A stretch of DNA of 64,000 nt from Pseudobutyrivibrio sp. 49 (GCF_900100545.1 NZ_FNDP01000002.1:1-64000); one strand, 5' to 3'. Positions 34,747 through 45,228 are shown, counted from the first letter of the stretch. Numbers and translations are program-made. Notes: generated by a model from the letters alone, not told the origin.

Positions 34747-36396
34747 TTGCTTAAAAGAAAACATATTTCAATTTTATTAATCGTTATTTCTGTGGCCTTT
34801 GTAATTATGGTCGCAAAAACTCAGAAGCCTCAGGAAGGCTATTCCTCTACGGATAGCCTTTATATTTCTGAGTCAGATTTTAATGCTCTTTCATCATCGT
34901 CTAATATATCCCAAGTGCCTTTGACCACAGAAATTTATTTCAACGATGAAAAGCTCTTATATGATGATGTAGATAATACTTTTTACTACTCAGTTTTGGA
35001 AGGCTCAGATAAAGGGCTGTCGCCGGAGGTTACTATCACCGGTGAAGGTATAAAGCTTGTTCTCTATGGAAATCAGATGTCCTATGAACAGATTGCATCA
35101 AATACCCCACTTCAATTAATTTTGATACAGGGTTCTAATGTCAGCATTACAAATCTGATTTGCACCACTCTTCCTATTATGAATGTGGAAATTGGGCAGG
35201 ATATCATTGATAGTCAGGGACTGGATCTGACCTATGACATAGAAACTGATGCTGCTAGCTCTATCTACCTTTATGACAACAGTTCCGATTTTGATGGTCC
35301 TAGCAGGACAATTGTATCAGATTCAAAGATTAGAAAACGCGGTCAGACAAATTCCACTAATCCTGCAAAGGGCTACAGGCTCACGCTTCTAAAAGATAAA
35401 AATGATTTTAATGGGGAACGCGTAAAAGAAGATTTACTTGGTCTTCGAAAGGATGATGACTGGATTCTCTATAACGGTTACAGGGATTATGAAAAGGTTC
35501 GTAATGTCTTCTCCATGAATCTCTGGCATGACACCTTCTACAAGGATAATGAGTGGAAGGTATCGAATTCCACAGAGTATAAATTTTTAGAGCTGTTTAT
35601 CAACAATCACTACCATGGTTTATACGCGTTGTGTTATCCACTTGATAAAAAGGAATTTGACCTGAAAGAGGATGAAGCACTTTTCAAGAAGATGGATTGG
35701 ACTCACAGCGAGCGCAACACCGAGCTTGAATATCAGGAGTATTACGATGGTTCCGGCGGCGATTATGTCTTGCCAGGATATGCTGTTAAAGCCGGAGATA
35801 TAGAGGATTTTCAAACACTTCTTAATCTTTATGTAAACATGACCTACTCCACTTATCCGGAAGTAATTAGGATGAGTTCTGATGTTACCAACGGCATCGA
35901 CCTTTGGCTTTATTACAAAGTTTCCGAAGCTGTGGATAATGTTGCAAACGGCGGTGCAAAAAACATGTACGTCTGCATAAAAGACAGTAAAAGTGGTATC
36001 GAAGGCAAAAAACTTCTTATCACACCATGGGATATGGATCAAAGCTGGCGTCACGTTTACGAAGGATCTTCCGGAGGTCAGTACTCTTCTAGCACATATG
36101 ATATGCCTGTAGAATGGGGACTTGTTTATTCCTTGCAAGGAATTGACGACCCACAGATAAACTCTGATATAAAGGCGCGTTACAGATATCTACGCGAAAA
36201 TGTCTGGTCAAACGAAAACATCCTCGCAGCGCTGGATGGCTACGAGGATGATATATACAACTCAGGGGCTTTCGCTCGTACACAGGCACGCTGGCCAGAG
36301 GGGTTATATAACGATCGACGCCTTGGGCTATCTGAGTTTAGGGATTATGTGATTAAAAGGTTTGAATATATGGATTCTTATATTGCGGGGCTTTAA
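34747..36396 (+). CDS. CotH-family protein kinase, secreted/membrane-anchored (copy 2)
   Basis: 549 residues, colinear with copy 1 over its whole length (membrane anchor 5-20, beta-rich part, CotH domain). Matching motifs are KIRKRGQTN, KDDDWILYNGYRDYEKVRNV, FLELFINNHYHGLYALCYP and LLITPWDMDQSW. The start is TTG at 34747 with GAAAGGCAATTAT upstream, the same leader as copy 1 has before its ATG, so this looks like a tandem duplication that has since diverged. The stop lies in the loop of a terminator. Confidence 0.85.
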   Translation: MLKRKHISILLIVISVAFVIMVAKTQKPQEGYSSTDSLYISESDFNALSSSSNISQVPLTTEIYFNDEKLLYDDVDNTFYYSVLEGSDKGLSPEVTITGEGIKLVLYGNQMSYEQIASNTPLQLILIQGSNVSITNLICTTLPIMNVEIGQDIIDSQGLDLTYDIETDAASSIYLYDNSSDFDGPSRTIVSDSKIRKRGQTNSTNPAKGYRLTLLKDKNDFNGERVKEDLLGLRKDDDWILYNGYRDYEKVRNVFSMNLWHDTFYKDNEWKVSNSTEYKFLELFINNHYHGLYALCYPLDKKEFDLKEDEALFKKMDWTHSERNTELEYQEYYDGSGGDYVLPGYAVKAGDIEDFQTLLNLYVNMTYSTYPEVIRMSSDVTNGIDLWLYYKVSEAVDNVANGGAKNMYVCIKDSKSGIEGKKLLITPWDMDQSWRHVYEGSSGGQYSSSTYDMPVEWGLVYSLQGIDDPQINSDIKARYRYLRENVWSNENILAALDGYEDDIYNSGAFARTQARWPEGLYNDRRLGLSEFRDYVIKRFEYMDSYIAGL

Positions 36397-36410
36397 TACC
36401 CCGCATTTTT
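36385..36410 (+). terminator. Terminator of the CotH operon
   Basis: GCGGGG-N8-CCCCGC followed by ATTTTTT. The last codons and stop of the second CotH gene are inside the stem and loop. Confidence 0.8.
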
Positions 36411-38659
36411 TATAAATGCCAAATATCATTGTTGTACTGCTCGATTGTTCTGTCTGATGAGAAGAAGCCTGCGTTTGCAATGTTCTTAATCATCTTACGG
36501 CCCCACTCTGTGCGGTTCTCATATGCCTTGTAAGCCTTCTCCTTTGTCTCGCAGTAATCCTTAAAGTCTGGGAATGTCATGAACCAGTCCTTGTTAAGGA
36601 GCTCATTGTAAAGACGCTCAAGGTTCTCCTTATGACCAACTTCCACAAGCTTGTCAGATACGATGAAGTCTACACACTTCTTAAGGTTTGCATCCTTCTC
36701 ATAGTAGTCGCGTGATACATAAGAAGCATCTGCGTAACGCTTGATTACTGTGTCTGAATCCTCACCGAAAATGAAGATGTTATCATCGCCTACAAAGTCG
36801 TGCATCTCTACGTTTGCACCGTCCATTGTACCGATAGCAACTGCACCGTTAAGCATGAACTTCATGTTTGAAGTACCAGATGCCTCCTTAGATGCAAGTG
36901 AAATCTGCTCGTGAATATCGCAAGCTGGGATAAGCTTCTCAGCAAGTGTAACGTTGTAGTTTTCTACCATAACAACCTTAAGGTATGGGCTAACCTCTGG
37001 ATCCTTTGCGATGATTTCCTGTAAGCAGAGGATAAGGTGAATGATATCCTTTGCGATAACGTAAGCTGGAGCTGCCTTTGCACCGAAGATTACAGTGATT
37101 GGACGAGCTGGCTTCTTGCCCTCTTTAATCTCAAAGTACTTGTTGATTACATAAAGTGCATTCATCTGCTGACGCTTGTACTCGTGAAGTCTCTTAATCT
37201 GAATATCGTAAACAGAGTTGTCATCAATCTCGATTCCCTGTGTCTTTGCAAGATAGTTCTTAAGAACAGTCTTACGGGTGTTCTTAACATCAAGGAACTT
37301 CTGAACAACTGCATCATCATTCATGAACTGCTCAAGCTTCTTAAGCTCTGTAGCATCCTTCTTGAAGCCTGGTCCGATAAGCTCTTCGATAAGCTTTGCA
37401 AGCTCTGGGTTGCAATATAATAACCAGCGACGGAATGTGATACCGTTTGTCTTGTTGTTGAACTTCTCTGGATAGAGCTTGTAGAACTTATTAAGCTCTG
37501 TCTCCTTAAGAATCTCGGTATGAAGTGCAGCAACACCATTGATTGAGATACCATAGTGGATATCCATGTGTGCCATGTGTACAAGGTCATCCTTGATGAT
37601 GGCTACATCTGGGTCACTTACTTTCTTTGCGATTCTGTTGTGGAGCTCGCGAATTATAGGCATGAGCTGTGGAACTGCCTTCATCATGAAGTGGATTGGC
37701 CACTTTTCGAGAGCTTCTGCGAGGATTGTGTGGTTTGTGTAGGCAGTACACTTAGAAACCACATCAATAGCCTCGTCCATTGTAAGCCCGCGAATCTGAA
37801 GGAGTCGAATAAGCTCAGGGATAACCATTGATGGATGTGTATCATTTATCTGAATAACTGCGTAATCAGCAAGGTCATAAAGGTTTGAGCCCTTCTCAAC
37901 TGCCTCATCTAAGATGAGCTGAGCTGCGTTACTTACCATGAAGTACTGCTGATATACACGGAGCAATCTACCATTATCGTCTGAATCATCTGGATAAAGG
38001 AAAAGTGTAAGGTTCTTTGTAAATTCACCCTTATCGAAGTTGATTCCATCCTTAATAATACTCTCATCTACTGTTTCAACATCGAAAAGATGAAGCTTTG
38101 TAGATACTGAGTCATAACCTGTTACGTCGATATCGTACATTCTTGACTGAACGTTGAAGCCACCGAAATCAACCTGATATGTCTTGTCTGTCTTTGTCAT
38201 CCAGCTATGCTCAGACATCCATGGATTTGGAACCTCGTTCTGAAGATTGTTTTCAAACACCTGCTTGAAAAGACCCATGTGATATGCAAGACCTACACCA
38301 TCACCATTAAGGCCAAGTGTTGCGATTGAATCAAGGAAGCAAGCTGCAAGTCTTCCAAGACCACCGTTACCAAGTGAAGGCTCAACCTCGATTTCCTCAA
38401 TCTCTGCAAGTGACTTTCCGCAAGCCTCAAGCTCTGCCTTAACCTCATCGTATAGGCCAAGGTTAATTAAGTTATTTGAAAGAAGCTTTCCAATAAGGAA
38501 CTCTGCACTGATATAGTAGAGCTTCTTCTTGCCGCCCTTGATTTCCTTATCCTGGGCCTTATCCTTTACATACTCCAATAAACCAATGTAAATCTCTTCA
38601 TTTGTACACTGGTCCATGTGTCTGCCAAATCTTACCTTGATGTACTCATTTGCTGTCAT
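36410..38659 (-). CDS. glgP: Glycogen/alpha-glucan phosphorylase
   Basis: Releases glucose-1-phosphate from glycogen or maltodextrin using PLP. The 749-residue length fits clostridial GlgP (E. coli is about 815). It begins [16 protein letters not shown], has [35 protein letters not shown], and the PLP-lysine region [19 protein letters not shown]. The start is the ATG at 38659 with AAGGAGGA seven bases upstream. The same frame is open 77 codons further, into the divergent AraC gene, but those residues do not look like GlgP. It is divergent from the AraC regulator, which may control it. Confidence 0.95.
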   Translation of the reverse strand: MTANEYIKVRFGRHMDQCTNEEIYIGLLEYVKDKAQDKEIKGGKKKLYYISAEFLIGKLLSNNLINLGLYDEVKAELEACGKSLAEIEEIEVEPSLGNGGLGRLAACFLDSIATLGLNGDGVGLAYHMGLFKQVFENNLQNEVPNPWMSEHSWMTKTDKTYQVDFGGFNVQSRMYDIDVTGYDSVSTKLHLFDVETVDESIIKDGINFDKGEFTKNLTLFLYPDDSDDNGRLLRVYQQYFMVSNAAQLILDEAVEKGSNLYDLADYAVIQINDTHPSMVIPELIRLLQIRGLTMDEAIDVVSKCTAYTNHTILAEALEKWPIHFMMKAVPQLMPIIRELHNRIAKKVSDPDVAIIKDDLVHMAHMDIHYGISINGVAALHTEILKETELNKFYKLYPEKFNNKTNGITFRRWLLYCNPELAKLIEELIGPGFKKDATELKKLEQFMNDDAVVQKFLDVKNTRKTVLKNYLAKTQGIEIDDNSVYDIQIKRLHEYKRQQMNALYVINKYFEIKEGKKPARPITVIFGAKAAPAYVIAKDIIHLILCLQEIIAKDPEVSPYLKVVMVENYNVTLAEKLIPACDIHEQISLASKEASGTSNMKFMLNGAVAIGTMDGANVEMHDFVGDDNIFIFGEDSDTVIKRYADASYVSRDYYEKDANLKKCVDFIVSDKLVEVGHKENLERLYNELLNKDWFMTFPDFKDYCETKEKAYKAYENRTEWGRKMIKNIANAGFFSSDRTIEQYNNDIWHL

Positions 38660-38764
38660 GTTTATCCTCCTTGTTACGTTCGAATTCATATGATAATAAG
38701 AGTATACTGCTAAGATATTCGATTTTACTTGCGAAATTCTATTAAAAAGTGATACTATTCTATC

Positions 38765-39637
38765 ATGATTAATATTAATGAGTATCAAGCCATACACGAA
38801 AACGTCAGTCACTTTGACTACAACATACCGTACAACACCTACCCTTGCACAATCCCACTGGACTTTGAAAGCGTGCCTCTGCACTGGCACGAGGATGTGG
38901 AATTCATTTATATAAAGAAAGGCTCAGGGGTTATTGTAATCGATGGAGATGAACATATAGTGAACACTGGGGATATTGCTTTTATTATTCCTGGCACTGT
39001 TCATGGAATCTTTCAGAACAAGGATGATTCCATGGAATACGAAAACATCCTATTTGATGGAAAATTATTTTCTTCCAGCACCGATGACTTTTTTGATACT
39101 TTTCTGCTACCTTTTTTCGGCAATACTGTAGAAGTGCCTCACATCTTTAGACACGGCATTGCCGGCTACGAGAGTATCCGAAAATATCTTGATAGCAACG
39201 ACAACATTTCCAGCCACCGGGAGGGTGCCTGGGGACTTGCCATAAAAGGAAATCTTTATCTATTGTTGTTTGATCTGGTGACTCTTTACGAAAAGAAGAT
39301 TGATTCTTCTAATAAGAAAAAAATAGATAAGCTGAAGCCAGTCATTAAATATGTAGAGCTTCATTATAGTGAACAAATGACTGTGGCTGAAATGGCTGAC
39401 AGGGCTGGCTTTTCTGAGTCCCACTTTATGAGATTCTTTAAGGAAACCTTTGGCGTCAGCTTCATTACTTATTTGAATGATTATAGATTATCCATGGCAG
39501 CCCGCCTGCTGCTTGCTACAGAGGATACCATCCTGGATATCTCACAGCAGGTCGGCTTTGAGAACCTGTCGCACTTTAACAGAAAGTTTAAGGAGAAGTA
39601 TAACAAGACCCCCAAGGAATATCGTGTAAATAAGTAA
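38765..39637 (+). CDS. AraC-family transcriptional regulator with cupin sensor
   Basis: 290 residues. An N-terminal cupin (about 35-105, [20 protein letters not shown]) binds the effector, probably a sugar. A C-terminal double helix-turn-helix (about 190-288) has [19 protein letters not shown] and [20 protein letters not shown], ending TPKEYRVNK. It lies divergent from glgP, so control of glycogen use is a fair guess. Its last 96 bases overlap the end of the opposite-strand ABC permease gene. Confidence 0.9.
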   Translation: MININEYQAIHENVSHFDYNIPYNTYPCTIPLDFESVPLHWHEDVEFIYIKKGSGVIVIDGDEHIVNTGDIAFIIPGTVHGIFQNKDDSMEYENILFDGKLFSSSTDDFFDTFLLPFFGNTVEVPHIFRHGIAGYESIRKYLDSNDNISSHREGAWGLAIKGNLYLLLFDLVTLYEKKIDSSNKKKIDKLKPVIKYVELHYSEQMTVAEMADRAGFSESHFMRFFKETFGVSFITYLNDYRLSMAARLLLATEDTILDISQQVGFENLSHFNRKFKEKYNKTPKEYRVNK

Positions 39638-40681
39638 AGAAACCATATAATATGTATCATGAATGCTGCTCAGGTAATGAAAAGCTGGGTAGCATTTTTG
39701 TATTTGCCTAAGTGACTTCAAATCCACAAACACTGGAGACAAGAGCGTTGATAGAATAATTAAAGCTGGAGTTAACATTCCCAAAAACTTCTTGCCAGAT
39801 CCTATGATGCGTAATGCCATCGAAAAGAAAATAGTTGCCAACACGTATAAAATCAAGGCAGGGAGCTCTTTTGTCGCAGTAGTAAAGGTGCCACTGTAAA
39901 TAAGGCTGATTACAGTTATTATAGAAGGTGCTATAAAAGCTACAGTGTAATAACCCAAATCTCTGCAGAATCTCATCTTCGAATGCCACCAGATAAACAA
40001 ACCATTTTCCTGATCTTCCAGATAATACATGGATGTGGCAATTCCGCAAAGCATCAACCACATTGCAAGAATACCTCTAAGTGGCATCAAAATTACTGGC
40101 GTTTCATTCATCTCAGAGGAATCCATATAGCTTGCCTTGAATAAACTGTCAGAAAGACCAAAGCTGTCAAAGCTCTTTTCTATGTGAGAAATCTGCTCCG
40201 CAGACATTTCTCCATCTGAAATACTTAAGCGCATATAGTTTATCAAAAGCTGCTTTGCCACTGATGGATAGATTCGACTGCAGATTATTTCCTTGCCCAA
40301 AAGATGTGAGAGTCCAGCTTCACGGATTATTACCTGTACTCGCTCTGATGGATACTGATTGCTTGCCACCTGCTGCACCAATGCATCTAAATCTTCTGGT
40401 ACAATCCACCCTTCCGTAAGAATCTGATTTGCCACGTCTGATTTCAAGTCATCTTCGGAATCATAAAACTGATATTGAATAGCACCGGTTTCATGTTCAA
40501 GGTTTTCTCTTAACGCCTGAGAGCTGGCATCCTCTCCTGGAATATAGACTCCAATAGACATAATACTATTCTGACCATGGCCAACTTCCTTTAATAGAAA
40601 TACCATAAGAGGTACCAATAGAAGCATCAATATGTAGCTTTTCTTTCTGAAAAATCTTTTCAGTAAAAGTAGATATCTCAT
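39542..40681 (-). CDS. ABC-2 type exporter permease (second subunit)
   Basis: 379 residues: one membrane helix at the N-terminus (15-30), a large extracellular domain of about 150 residues (from SIGVYIPGEDASSQALREN), then five or six helices. This is the ABC2_membrane_3/YhaP-like plan. The final helix and tail (from [18 protein letters not shown] to the stop) are encoded antisense to the helix-turn-helix end of the AraC gene. It overlaps the other permease by 4 bases. It pairs with the permease at 40678 and the ATPase at 41964. Substrate unknown. Confidence 0.8.
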   Translation of the reverse strand: MRYLLLLKRFFRKKSYILMLLLVPLMVFLLKEVGHGQNSIMSIGVYIPGEDASSQALRENLEHETGAIQYQFYDSEDDLKSDVANQILTEGWIVPEDLDALVQQVASNQYPSERVQVIIREAGLSHLLGKEIICSRIYPSVAKQLLINYMRLSISDGEMSAEQISHIEKSFDSFGLSDSLFKASYMDSSEMNETPVILMPLRGILAMWLMLCGIATSMYYLEDQENGLFIWWHSKMRFCRDLGYYTVAFIAPSIITVISLIYSGTFTTATKELPALILYVLATIFFSMALRIIGSGKKFLGMLTPALIILSTLLSPVFVDLKSLRQIQKCYPAFHYLSSIHDTYYMVSLLIYTIFLGGLVILLLKLSVKVRQVLKADLL

Positions 40682-41964
40682 TTTCTAATCTTACGTCTCC
40701 TGTTAACAATTGCTCCTAATACAAAAATCACTGTGTAGCCTGCCATTATAAATATATATTTTGGAAGGCTGATATATTCTCCCACAATCATCTTGCTTGA
40801 AACTAATGATGAAAATGACTCCCTATGTAATCCTTCCATGTAAGTGAACACCACACCTGTTGGAAGAATCCTTCCTACTTTTTGAAGTATATCTGGGAAA
40901 AATGACTTCGGATAAAAGTATCCTGATATATAAGCCATGCCAATATATAGTATAAAAGCTGCCAAAAACTTGTTTATAACCCCTGTTACTATCTCAAAAA
41001 TGAAAAATCCCAGGGCCGAGAAGAGCAAAACCACAATTATAATATTAAACTCTGATTTAATAAGAAATGTATCTCCAATAATTTCGATGTTTTGTAAAGT
41101 AAGCATTCCAAGTCCTGAAAGTCTTCTCACAAAAAATATAATCAACTCCACACAAAAAAGATTCATTAAAAAGTAGGCAAAAAATTCTGCCACAACTTGC
41201 CAACCCGCTCCAAGACCTTTTGCGCTGATAAACTGATAGGTAGCATTTTTCTTGCCAAGGAAGAAACTGACACTACAAAAAGACATCAAAAGCAAGAAAA
41301 ATAAGCTTAAGGAAATGCTGTAATATTCGGGTGTTGTAAGCCCATTGGCAAGACCGAGCTCAGAAAACTCTACCATATCTCCTCTAGCTAACATTGCCCC
41401 TACATAAAGCAGTAAAAGCTGGTCAATCTGAGGGTTTACAGCCTCTGACGGAAATCCTGCATTTTTCATTTCTGCCTCAAGTGCTAGTAATCCTTTTTCT
41501 GAACTTACAACCAATTCAGATGCAATATCAGCTAGTTCATCCATCATGATGCCAGTTATGCCTCTTTGTCCCGATGTGGCAAAATATTCTAAACTTATAT
41601 CATTAGATAATGCATTCAACGAATTTATGAATTCGTCGCTTACTAAAACATAGGCTGAAATCTCTCCACTTCTAAGAGCATCCCTGGCCTCCCCTTCATT
41701 ATCAAACTGCTGGATATCAAGCATTAGCTTACTGTCATCATTGTTCTCAAGCAGGTTTACCCCCATTGTCAGCATGTCATCCTCGGTGGAACCAACAATA
41801 CCAAGCTTGTATCTCATCTGCTGATCCTTGTAGCTATCGCTGTTTACCACAGCATAGCCTATAGCTCCCACTACTAGACCTACTATCACTGTCATTATCA
41901 AAATTCCAGGCAACAGCTTCAGCACTCTTTTCAGTTGTACGATAAAATAATCCCCAAATCTCAT
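40678..41964 (-). CDS. ABC-2 type exporter permease (first subunit)
   Basis: 428 residues with the same plan as its neighbour: an N-terminal helix (LKLLPGILIMTVIVGLVVGA), a large extracellular domain (about 45-210, KLGIVGSTEDDMLTMGVNLL) and about six helices, ending in a basic tail KIRK after FVLGAIVNRRRK. Overlaps of 1 and 4 bases with adjacent genes show tight coupling with the ATPase and the second permease, so this is a heterodimeric exporter. Confidence 0.83.
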   Translation of the reverse strand: MRFGDYFIVQLKRVLKLLPGILIMTVIVGLVVGAIGYAVVNSDSYKDQQMRYKLGIVGSTEDDMLTMGVNLLENNDDSKLMLDIQQFDNEGEARDALRSGEISAYVLVSDEFINSLNALSNDISLEYFATSGQRGITGIMMDELADIASELVVSSEKGLLALEAEMKNAGFPSEAVNPQIDQLLLLYVGAMLARGDMVEFSELGLANGLTTPEYYSISLSLFFLLLMSFCSVSFFLGKKNATYQFISAKGLGAGWQVVAEFFAYFLMNLFCVELIIFFVRRLSGLGMLTLQNIEIIGDTFLIKSEFNIIIVVLLFSALGFFIFEIVTGVINKFLAAFILYIGMAYISGYFYPKSFFPDILQKVGRILPTGVVFTYMEGLHRESFSSLVSSKMIVGEYISLPKYIFIMAGYTVIFVLGAIVNRRRKIRK

Positions 41965-42632
41965 TATTCCAGTATCCCAATCAAATGCTGTAAATCACCA
42001 TCATAAGTATATGGATGAAGCACTCCACCCTTCAAAATAAAGCACTTATTGCAAAGCTCAATCTCCTGAATCTCATGCGTGGAAATTATCATTGCACCAC
42101 CACTGCTTCTGTAGCTTTCAAAATAATCATAGATTTCATTCCTGCACACCATATCAAGAGCTGCTGTAGGCTCATCCAAGAGCATTAGCTTTGGTCCTCC
42201 CTTCATGGCGCAGCCGATAGTAAGACGCTTCTTCATTCCACCTGACATCTTGCTAACAGGAACTTTCAGGAATTCATCGATTCTAAGAAGCTTCAACATG
42301 CCATTCTTTAGCTCCTTATCCAGCTCCGCCCTGCTATACCACATTCTAAGATTATCCCAAGCATTTAGCTCCTCTATCAGCGGATTCTCCTGTGGAATAT
42401 AAGCCAATGTGTTATTCCTCAGCTTGGAATCTTTCAGCAAATCCTTTCCATCAATACAAAAAAAGCCGCCATTTGGCCGCTCTAATCCCGCAAGAATGGA
42501 TAGCAGTGTGCTCTTACCGCTGCCATTTGCTCCCAATATTCCAATTATCTCACCAGGTCCCAGGGTAAAGCTTACGCCCTGCAGAACCTGATGCTTTCCA
42601 TAACTTTTTTCAATCCCTTTAATTTCAAACAT
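41964..42632 (-). CDS. ABC transporter ATPase
   Basis: 222 residues. Walker A GANGSGKST, Q-loop AYIPQENP, signature KMSGGMKKRLTIG and Walker B LMLLDEPTAALD, followed by the switch His in ISTHEIQEIE. It is a compact single-domain ABC-2 exporter ATPase with no carbohydrate-binding extension, so it differs from Wzt. It overlaps the SGNH gene and the first permease by one base each, linking export to the acylation pair upstream. Confidence 0.92.
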   Translation of the reverse strand: MFEIKGIEKSYGKHQVLQGVSFTLGPGEIIGILGANGSGKSTLLSILAGLERPNGGFFCIDGKDLLKDSKLRNNTLAYIPQENPLIEELNAWDNLRMWYSRAELDKELKNGMLKLLRIDEFLKVPVSKMSGGMKKRLTIGCAMKGGPKLMLLDEPTAALDMVCRNEIYDYFESYRSSGGAMIISTHEIQEIELCNKCFILKGGVLHPYTYDGDLQHLIGILE

Positions 42633-43696
42633 TATAAAAGCCCCTCATAATCAAAATTTCTATAGAAGTCGCACTCGATTGCAAGATAATCCTTGTAATT
42701 TTCCTTAGTCAACTGGTCTGTTCCACTATACAGCCATCCTAAAATCTGAGAATTTATCCAGTCTCCGTGGTGGCACTCATCATTATAGTTATCCAGATTT
42801 GATGTTACGTCAAATTCGTTGTTGAAGGAATAAAGATGAATATTATCACACTCCAGCATAAGCTCGATGGCGTACTGCTCCACGGCAAACCAACGGTCCA
42901 TTACTCCTAATTCCTTCTGTGAGCCCCACCATGCCACAGAGTATGGTGTGACATAATAGTAAAAATCTATATCCGGATTTGCCTTGGCAAGGTCAGTTAC
43001 ATTCTGGGTAATATTGGCCTTCACCATTTCCTTTACTTCATCTACAAATGGCTGAACCTTCTCTGGCGCCTTGTATTCTGTACGACCCAAGAGAGCCGCA
43101 TCAGGTCCGAACTCCTTTCCCTCCATCCAGTTGGCATAATCATCAAAGGATGTGATTCCTGCTGCTTTTCCGTGTCTTGCATCATCAAGCATAGGAAGGC
43201 AGATTTTATAAAAGATATCCTTGTTAAAAATATAATTTACGTCATTGAAAGGATTATTATCGTAAAGATACTCTGGATAATCACCCAGGTCATCTCTAAC
43301 CTTGTCAGCATCATCCATAAAATAAGCATAGTCCAATGTACGAATAACTACCTTCAAATCCGGATTACACTTGATAGCCTTGGCGATGTTGTCGTTCTGT
43401 TCCTTGAAGGTACCTCCAGCGAATGGGACCTTTATAAAGGTACCGCCCCAAAGCTCTTCCGCTTCGCTGGTCTTGAAATTCTCAGCCATGGAGGTTCCTA
43501 TAATCATCCCATCATATTTGAAATGGCGAATGATACCATCATTCTGGCTTCGCTCATTATTTAGTTCATAGTAAAGATTTGCCTGTGGACCATGATAGTG
43601 AAAATATGGATCCACATATATAATCACTGAAGCCACCCCACCAAGAAGTAGGACTACAGCTAAAAGCAAACCAATTAACCAGTTTCTAGATTTCAT
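42632..43696 (-). CDS. SGNH/AlgJ-like acyl-transfer partner, membrane-anchored
   Basis: 354 residues with an N-terminal membrane segment (8-27) and an extracellular domain. MIIGTSMAENFKTSEAEELW gives the Ser of an SGNH active site, and NYNDECHHGDWIN near residue 310 provides the Asp and His. The overall plan matches AlgJ/AlgX/DltD-type partners of MBOAT acyltransferases. It would move an acyl (often acetyl) group delivered by the MBOAT protein onto a glycan. It lies 8 bases after the MBOAT gene and overlaps the ATPase gene. The product is not closely named by the sequence alone. Confidence 0.72.
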   Translation of the reverse strand: MKSRNWLIGLLLAVVLLLGGVASVIIYVDPYFHYHGPQANLYYELNNERSQNDGIIRHFKYDGMIIGTSMAENFKTSEAEELWGGTFIKVPFAGGTFKEQNDNIAKAIKCNPDLKVVIRTLDYAYFMDDADKVRDDLGDYPEYLYDNNPFNDVNYIFNKDIFYKICLPMLDDARHGKAAGITSFDDYANWMEGKEFGPDAALLGRTEYKAPEKVQPFVDEVKEMVKANITQNVTDLAKANPDIDFYYYVTPYSVAWWGSQKELGVMDRWFAVEQYAIELMLECDNIHLYSFNNEFDVTSNLDNYNDECHHGDWINSQILGWLYSGTDQLTKENYKDYLAIECDFYRNFDYEGLL

Positions 43697-43704
43697 TCGA
43701 GCTC

Positions 43705-45228
43705 CTAAAAATTAAAATATAAAAATGTACTTATTCCACTGAAGGATAGCACGCTTGCCGCCAACAATACCGCAGTCCAAAGCATATTCTTTACGTTTGG
43801 CTTAAACATCATCATTCTCTCATGAGAATTTCTAAAGCCAAGCACAAGTATCAACGCAAGGAAATAATAAATGCCCACATAAATAAATGGCAATGAGTGG
43901 GTCACTGGCGTACCATCCAATAAGTATTTCAACGGTGATGTCTGGAATGCATAGAGGATATTCACATCAATATTTGTAAAATCCACATAAAGCATCTGCT
44001 TAATAACCTCCACGGCATCACTGATAGTCTCTGCTCTAAAGAATACCCAAGCAAGACAGGTAAATGTCTGTGTGATAATCCAACCAAGGGCTGGGTGCAT
44101 AGCGTCAAACTGCTTCTTAAAGATTCTGTTGATGATGACAAAGATTCCGTTCATCACACCCCAGAGCACAAAGGTCCATGCAGCACCATGCCACAATCCA
44201 CTCAAGAAAAATACGATGAAGATATTCACAAGTGTAAGCACTTTTCCCTTACGATTTCCACCAAGTGGAATGTATACGTAGCGGGTAAAAAATCTTGTAA
44301 GAGTCTTGTGCCATCTCTTCCAAAACTCAGCAATAGACAGTGATTTGTATGGACTGTCGAAGTTTACTGGAAGGTCGATGTTTAGCATCTTACCAAGTCC
44401 AATAGCCATATCGCAGTAACCACTAAAATCAAAGTAAATCTGGAAGTAATAAGCGATAGCAATAAGAATGGCATTTGTAGCCTTCAGCTCAGGCACATTC
44501 TCATAGCCCCAATTAACAGCCACACCGAAAACATCAGCAATCAAAATCTTCTTCGCAAGACCCATGGCAAACATGTAAAATCCCATGGCCATATTGTTCC
44601 AGTCCACGCGCTTCTTAGCTGGATTCATCAGCTGTGGAATCATCTCGTCGTGTGTGACGATAGGTCCGGCAACCAGCTGTGGGAAGAATGTAACATAACA
44701 TGCATATGTCAGGAAATCGTAAGTTGGCACCTCACCTCTGTAGGTGTCCACCACGAATGAAATCTGCTGAAATGTGAAAAAGCTGATACCAAGTGGAAGC
44801 ACAATGTGCATAAGTGGCCAGTCAGTCTTTGCGATGGCATTCACGTTTTCAATGAAGAAATCCATGTACTTGAAATAGCCGATTATTCCAAGATTCACAG
44901 CTACAGCCAAAAACATAACTGGCTTACATTTCTTTAATCTTCCGATTGATGCACTCGCCAGATTCTGAAGCTCATCATTTTCAGTAACTGCTTCAAGCAT
45001 GGTCTGCTTTTGCATGCGTTTCATAAGCGTGTAAAATGTGTAATTGATACATACGCTTGCGATAATAATTAGCAGATAGGCTGGATTAAAATAGCCATAG
45101 AACCACAAAGACATTCCTAACAAAAAGGCATGCCCCAAACGATATTTTCCTGTTTTATTGATAAGAAAATACCCGATTATGCAGATTGGCAAAAATAGAA
45201 AAATGAATATATATGAATTGAAAAGCAT
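43705..45228 (-). CDS. MBOAT-family O-acyltransferase (AlgI/DltB-like)
   Basis: 507 residues with about eleven membrane helices. The MBOAT core has FSGYCDMAIGLGKMLNIDLP, SIAEFWKRWHKTLTRFFTRY and FFLSGLWHGAAWTFVLWG with the catalytic His. These enzymes pass an acyl group from the cytoplasm to an SGNH partner outside, which here is the next gene. AlgI-like rather than DltB-like by length and the FWKRWH signature. No dltA/dltC neighbours are present, so D-alanylation is unlikely. Confidence 0.92.
   Translation of the reverse strand: MLFNSYIFIFLFLPICIIGYFLINKTGKYRLGHAFLLGMSLWFYGYFNPAYLLIIIASVCINYTFYTLMKRMQKQTMLEAVTENDELQNLASASIGRLKKCKPVMFLAVAVNLGIIGYFKYMDFFIENVNAIAKTDWPLMHIVLPLGISFFTFQQISFVVDTYRGEVPTYDFLTYACYVTFFPQLVAGPIVTHDEMIPQLMNPAKKRVDWNNMAMGFYMFAMGLAKKILIADVFGVAVNWGYENVPELKATNAILIAIAYYFQIYFDFSGYCDMAIGLGKMLNIDLPVNFDSPYKSLSIAEFWKRWHKTLTRFFTRYVYIPLGGNRKGKVLTLVNIFIVFFLSGLWHGAAWTFVLWGVMNGIFVIINRIFKKQFDAMHPALGWIITQTFTCLAWVFFRAETISDAVEVIKQMLYVDFTNIDVNILYAFQTSPLKYLLDGTPVTHSLPFIYVGIYYFLALILVLGFRNSHERMMMFKPNVKNMLWTAVLLAASVLSFSGISTFLYFNF

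Noticed and set aside
38660-38890. 77-codon N-terminal extension of glycogen phosphorylase
   Set aside because: It overlaps the divergent AraC gene, does not resemble GlgP, and a strong AAGGAGGA sits before the ATG at 38659.
43705-45228. DltB of the D-alanylation system
   Set aside because: No DltA or DltC genes nearby, and the length and FWKRWH signature suit AlgI-like acyltransferases better.
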